Source: Comamonadaceae bacterium | Lineage (GTDB): Bacteria; Pseudomonadota; Gammaproteobacteria; Burkholderiales; Burkholderiaceae_C | Assembly (NCBI GenBank): GCA_947447615.1 | Contig: CANFJQ010000001.1 | Span: forward strand, 1 to 51,963 | Length of the DNA: 51,963 nt | Direction: 5' to 3' | Shown here: piece after piece, positions 50,734 through 51,963 of the stretch | How the letters are laid out: each line of letters begins with the position of its first letter | Position numbering within the stretch: the first letter of the stretch is position 1 | Position numbers and translations under genes: made by a program | Notes under the pieces: model-generated | What the model was told of the DNA's origin: nothing | The model's database searches: none | What the model saw: the letters and a program-made list of their open reading frames with translations, nothing else

Positions 50734-51819
50734 CTAGCCCAAAGCCTTCACCACCGCGTCGCCCATCTCCCGCGTGCCCACCTTGCTGGTGCCGGGGCTG
50801 TAGACGTCGGGGGTGCGCAGGCCTTGGGTGAGCACGGCGTCCACGGCTTTTTCGATGCGGGCGGCGGCCTCGGGCTGTTTCAGGCTAAAGCGCAGCATCA
50901 TGGCGGCGCTCAGGATGGTGGCCAGCGGGTTGGCCACGCCTTGGCCGGCGATGTCGGGTGCGCTGCCGTGGCTGGGTTCGTATAGGCCTTGGTTGCGGCT
51001 GTTCAGGCTGGCAGAGGGCAGCATGCCGATGGAGCCGGTCAGCATGGAGGCTTCGTCGCTCAGGATGTCGCCAAACATATTGCCGGTTACCACCACGTCA
51101 AAGCGCTTGGGCTGCTTGACCAGTTGCATGGCGGCGTTGTCCACATACATATGGTCTAGCGCGATGTCCGGGTAGCTTTGGCCCACTTCGGTAACCACGT
51201 CTTTCCAGAACTGGAAGGTTTCCAGCACATTGGCTTTGTCCACGCTAGTGACGCGGCCTTCGCTTCCCGCAGCTTTACGGGTGCGCGCGGCTTGGAAGGC
51301 CACATGGGCGATGCGCTCAATTTCAGGCTTGCTGTAGCGCATGGTGTCGAAAGCTTCTTCAGCGCCGGGGAAGTGGCCGTCGGTGGCGGTGCGCCGTCCG
51401 CGCGGTTGGCCAAAATAAATGTCGCCCGTGAGTTCGCGGATGATCAGGATATCGAGGCCGGAGATCAATTCGGGCTTGAGGCTGGAGGCATTGACCAGTT
51501 GCTCGTAGCAAATAGCAGGGCGGAAATTGGCGAACAATCCGAGGTGCTTGCGCAGGCCCAAAATGGCCTGCTCGGGGCGCAGGGCGCGCTCCAGTGTGTC
51601 GTATTTCCAGTCGCCCACCGCGCCGAACAAAATCGCGTCGGAATCTTTGGCTAATTGCAAAGTCGAATCGGGCAACGGGTGGCCGTGCGACTCATAGGCG
51701 GCGCCACCGACGGGTGCGCTTTCCATGGTGAAGGACAGGTCCAGGGCTTGGAGCACCTTGATGGCCTCGGCCACAATTTCGGTGCCGATACCGTCGCCCG
51801 GCAGGATTGCGATTTTCAT
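50734..51819 (-). CDS. leuB: 3-isopropylmalate dehydrogenase
   Basis: LeuB oxidises and decarboxylates 3-isopropylmalate in leucine synthesis. The 361-residue enzyme begins [19 protein letters not shown] and has the substrate and metal region [12 protein letters not shown] plus [15 protein letters not shown]. The NAD-binding [15 protein letters not shown] is near the end. It follows leuD by 23 bases, as in a leuCDB operon. Confidence 0.98.
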   Translation of the reverse strand: MKIAILPGDGIGTEIVAEAIKVLQALDLSFTMESAPVGGAAYESHGHPLPDSTLQLAKDSDAILFGAVGDWKYDTLERALRPEQAILGLRKHLGLFANFRPAICYEQLVNASSLKPELISGLDILIIRELTGDIYFGQPRGRRTATDGHFPGAEEAFDTMRYSKPEIERIAHVAFQAARTRKAAGSEGRVTSVDKANVLETFQFWKDVVTEVGQSYPDIALDHMYVDNAAMQLVKQPKRFDVVVTGNMFGDILSDEASMLTGSIGMLPSASLNSRNQGLYEPSHGSAPDIAGQGVANPLATILSAAMMLRFSLKQPEAAARIEKAVDAVLTQGLRTPDVYSPGTSKVGTREMGDAVVKALG

Positions 51820-51842
51820 GTGCGTGCTTTCTATCGGGGTTT

Positions 51843-51963
51843 TTACATCGTGTGCGCCAGCCAGGGCTTGGTCGCCAGGCGCTGCGCTTCGAAGGCGCGG
51901 ATTTTGTCGGCATTGCGCAGCGTCAGGCCTATGTCATCTAGGCCATTGAGCAGGCAGAATTTA
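51843..51963 (-). CDS. leuD: 3-isopropylmalate dehydratase small subunit, C-terminal end only
   Basis: The last 39 residues and the stop are inside the window; the rest lies beyond the right edge. The visible part, with [16 protein letters not shown] and a final KPWLAHTM, matches the C terminus of LeuD, which with LeuC isomerises isopropylmalate. Its place directly before leuB supports this. Confidence 0.93.
   Translation of the reverse strand, partial: KFCLLNGLDDIGLTLRNADKIRAFEAQRLATKPWLAHTM

Overview
The window reads as a stretch of a betaproteobacterial chromosome of the order Burkholderiales, most likely Comamonadaceae. This is inferred from gene content and order: hfq-hflX-hflK-hflC-hisZ-purA, leuD-leuB-asd-fimV-truA-trpF-trpB-trpA-accD, and rlmN-pilF-rodZ-ispG-hisS-yfgM-bamB-der. 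The sequence is GC-rich and almost fully coding. I see no tRNA, rRNA, CRISPR array, insertion sequence or prophage. The one mobile element is the 5' end of a group II intron at the left edge (1-125, minus strand), sitting just behind the intrinsic terminator of a porin gene.

Region 1 (192-14638) is a phosphate-starvation and polyphosphate locus: porin, secreted metallophosphoesterase, ppk1, sixA, ppx, a fasciclin-domain lipoprotein, then pstS-pstC-pstA-pstB-phoU-phoB-phoR. Four promoters share one Pho-box geometry: two 7-base half-sites 11 bases apart, then 10 bases, then a -10 hexamer. They precede the metallophosphoesterase, ppk1, the fasciclin gene and pstS. The last two boxes are divergent in one intergenic region. 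A degenerate three-unit version precedes the porin. PhoB is therefore predicted to control phosphate uptake together with polyphosphate and surface genes.

Region 2 (14732-31074) is housekeeping: zapE, a DinG/YoaA-type helicase, bamD (minus), rluD, scpB, rluB, ndk, and then the tightly packed rlmN-to-der run, which joins RNA modification, pilus assembly, cell shape, isoprenoid synthesis, histidyl-tRNA synthesis and outer-membrane assembly. Region 3 (31182-39487) holds hfq, hflX, hflK, hflC, hisZ, purA, a small phosphoribosyltransferase and a cystathionine beta-lyase-like enzyme. Region 4 (39473-43192) holds a YgjP-type metalloprotein and lysS (minus), a YggT membrane protein (plus) and accD (minus).

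Region 5 (43243-51963, all minus) is the trpA/trpB/trpF/truA/fimV/asd/leuB/leuD block, cut by the right edge inside leuD. The leader of asd holds an unlisted 31-codon reading frame rich in threonine and isoleucine, directly behind a TACAAT -10 element. It is followed by mutually exclusive RNA hairpins. This looks like a leader-peptide attenuator controlling aspartate-semialdehyde dehydrogenase and is the most interesting candidate system in the window.
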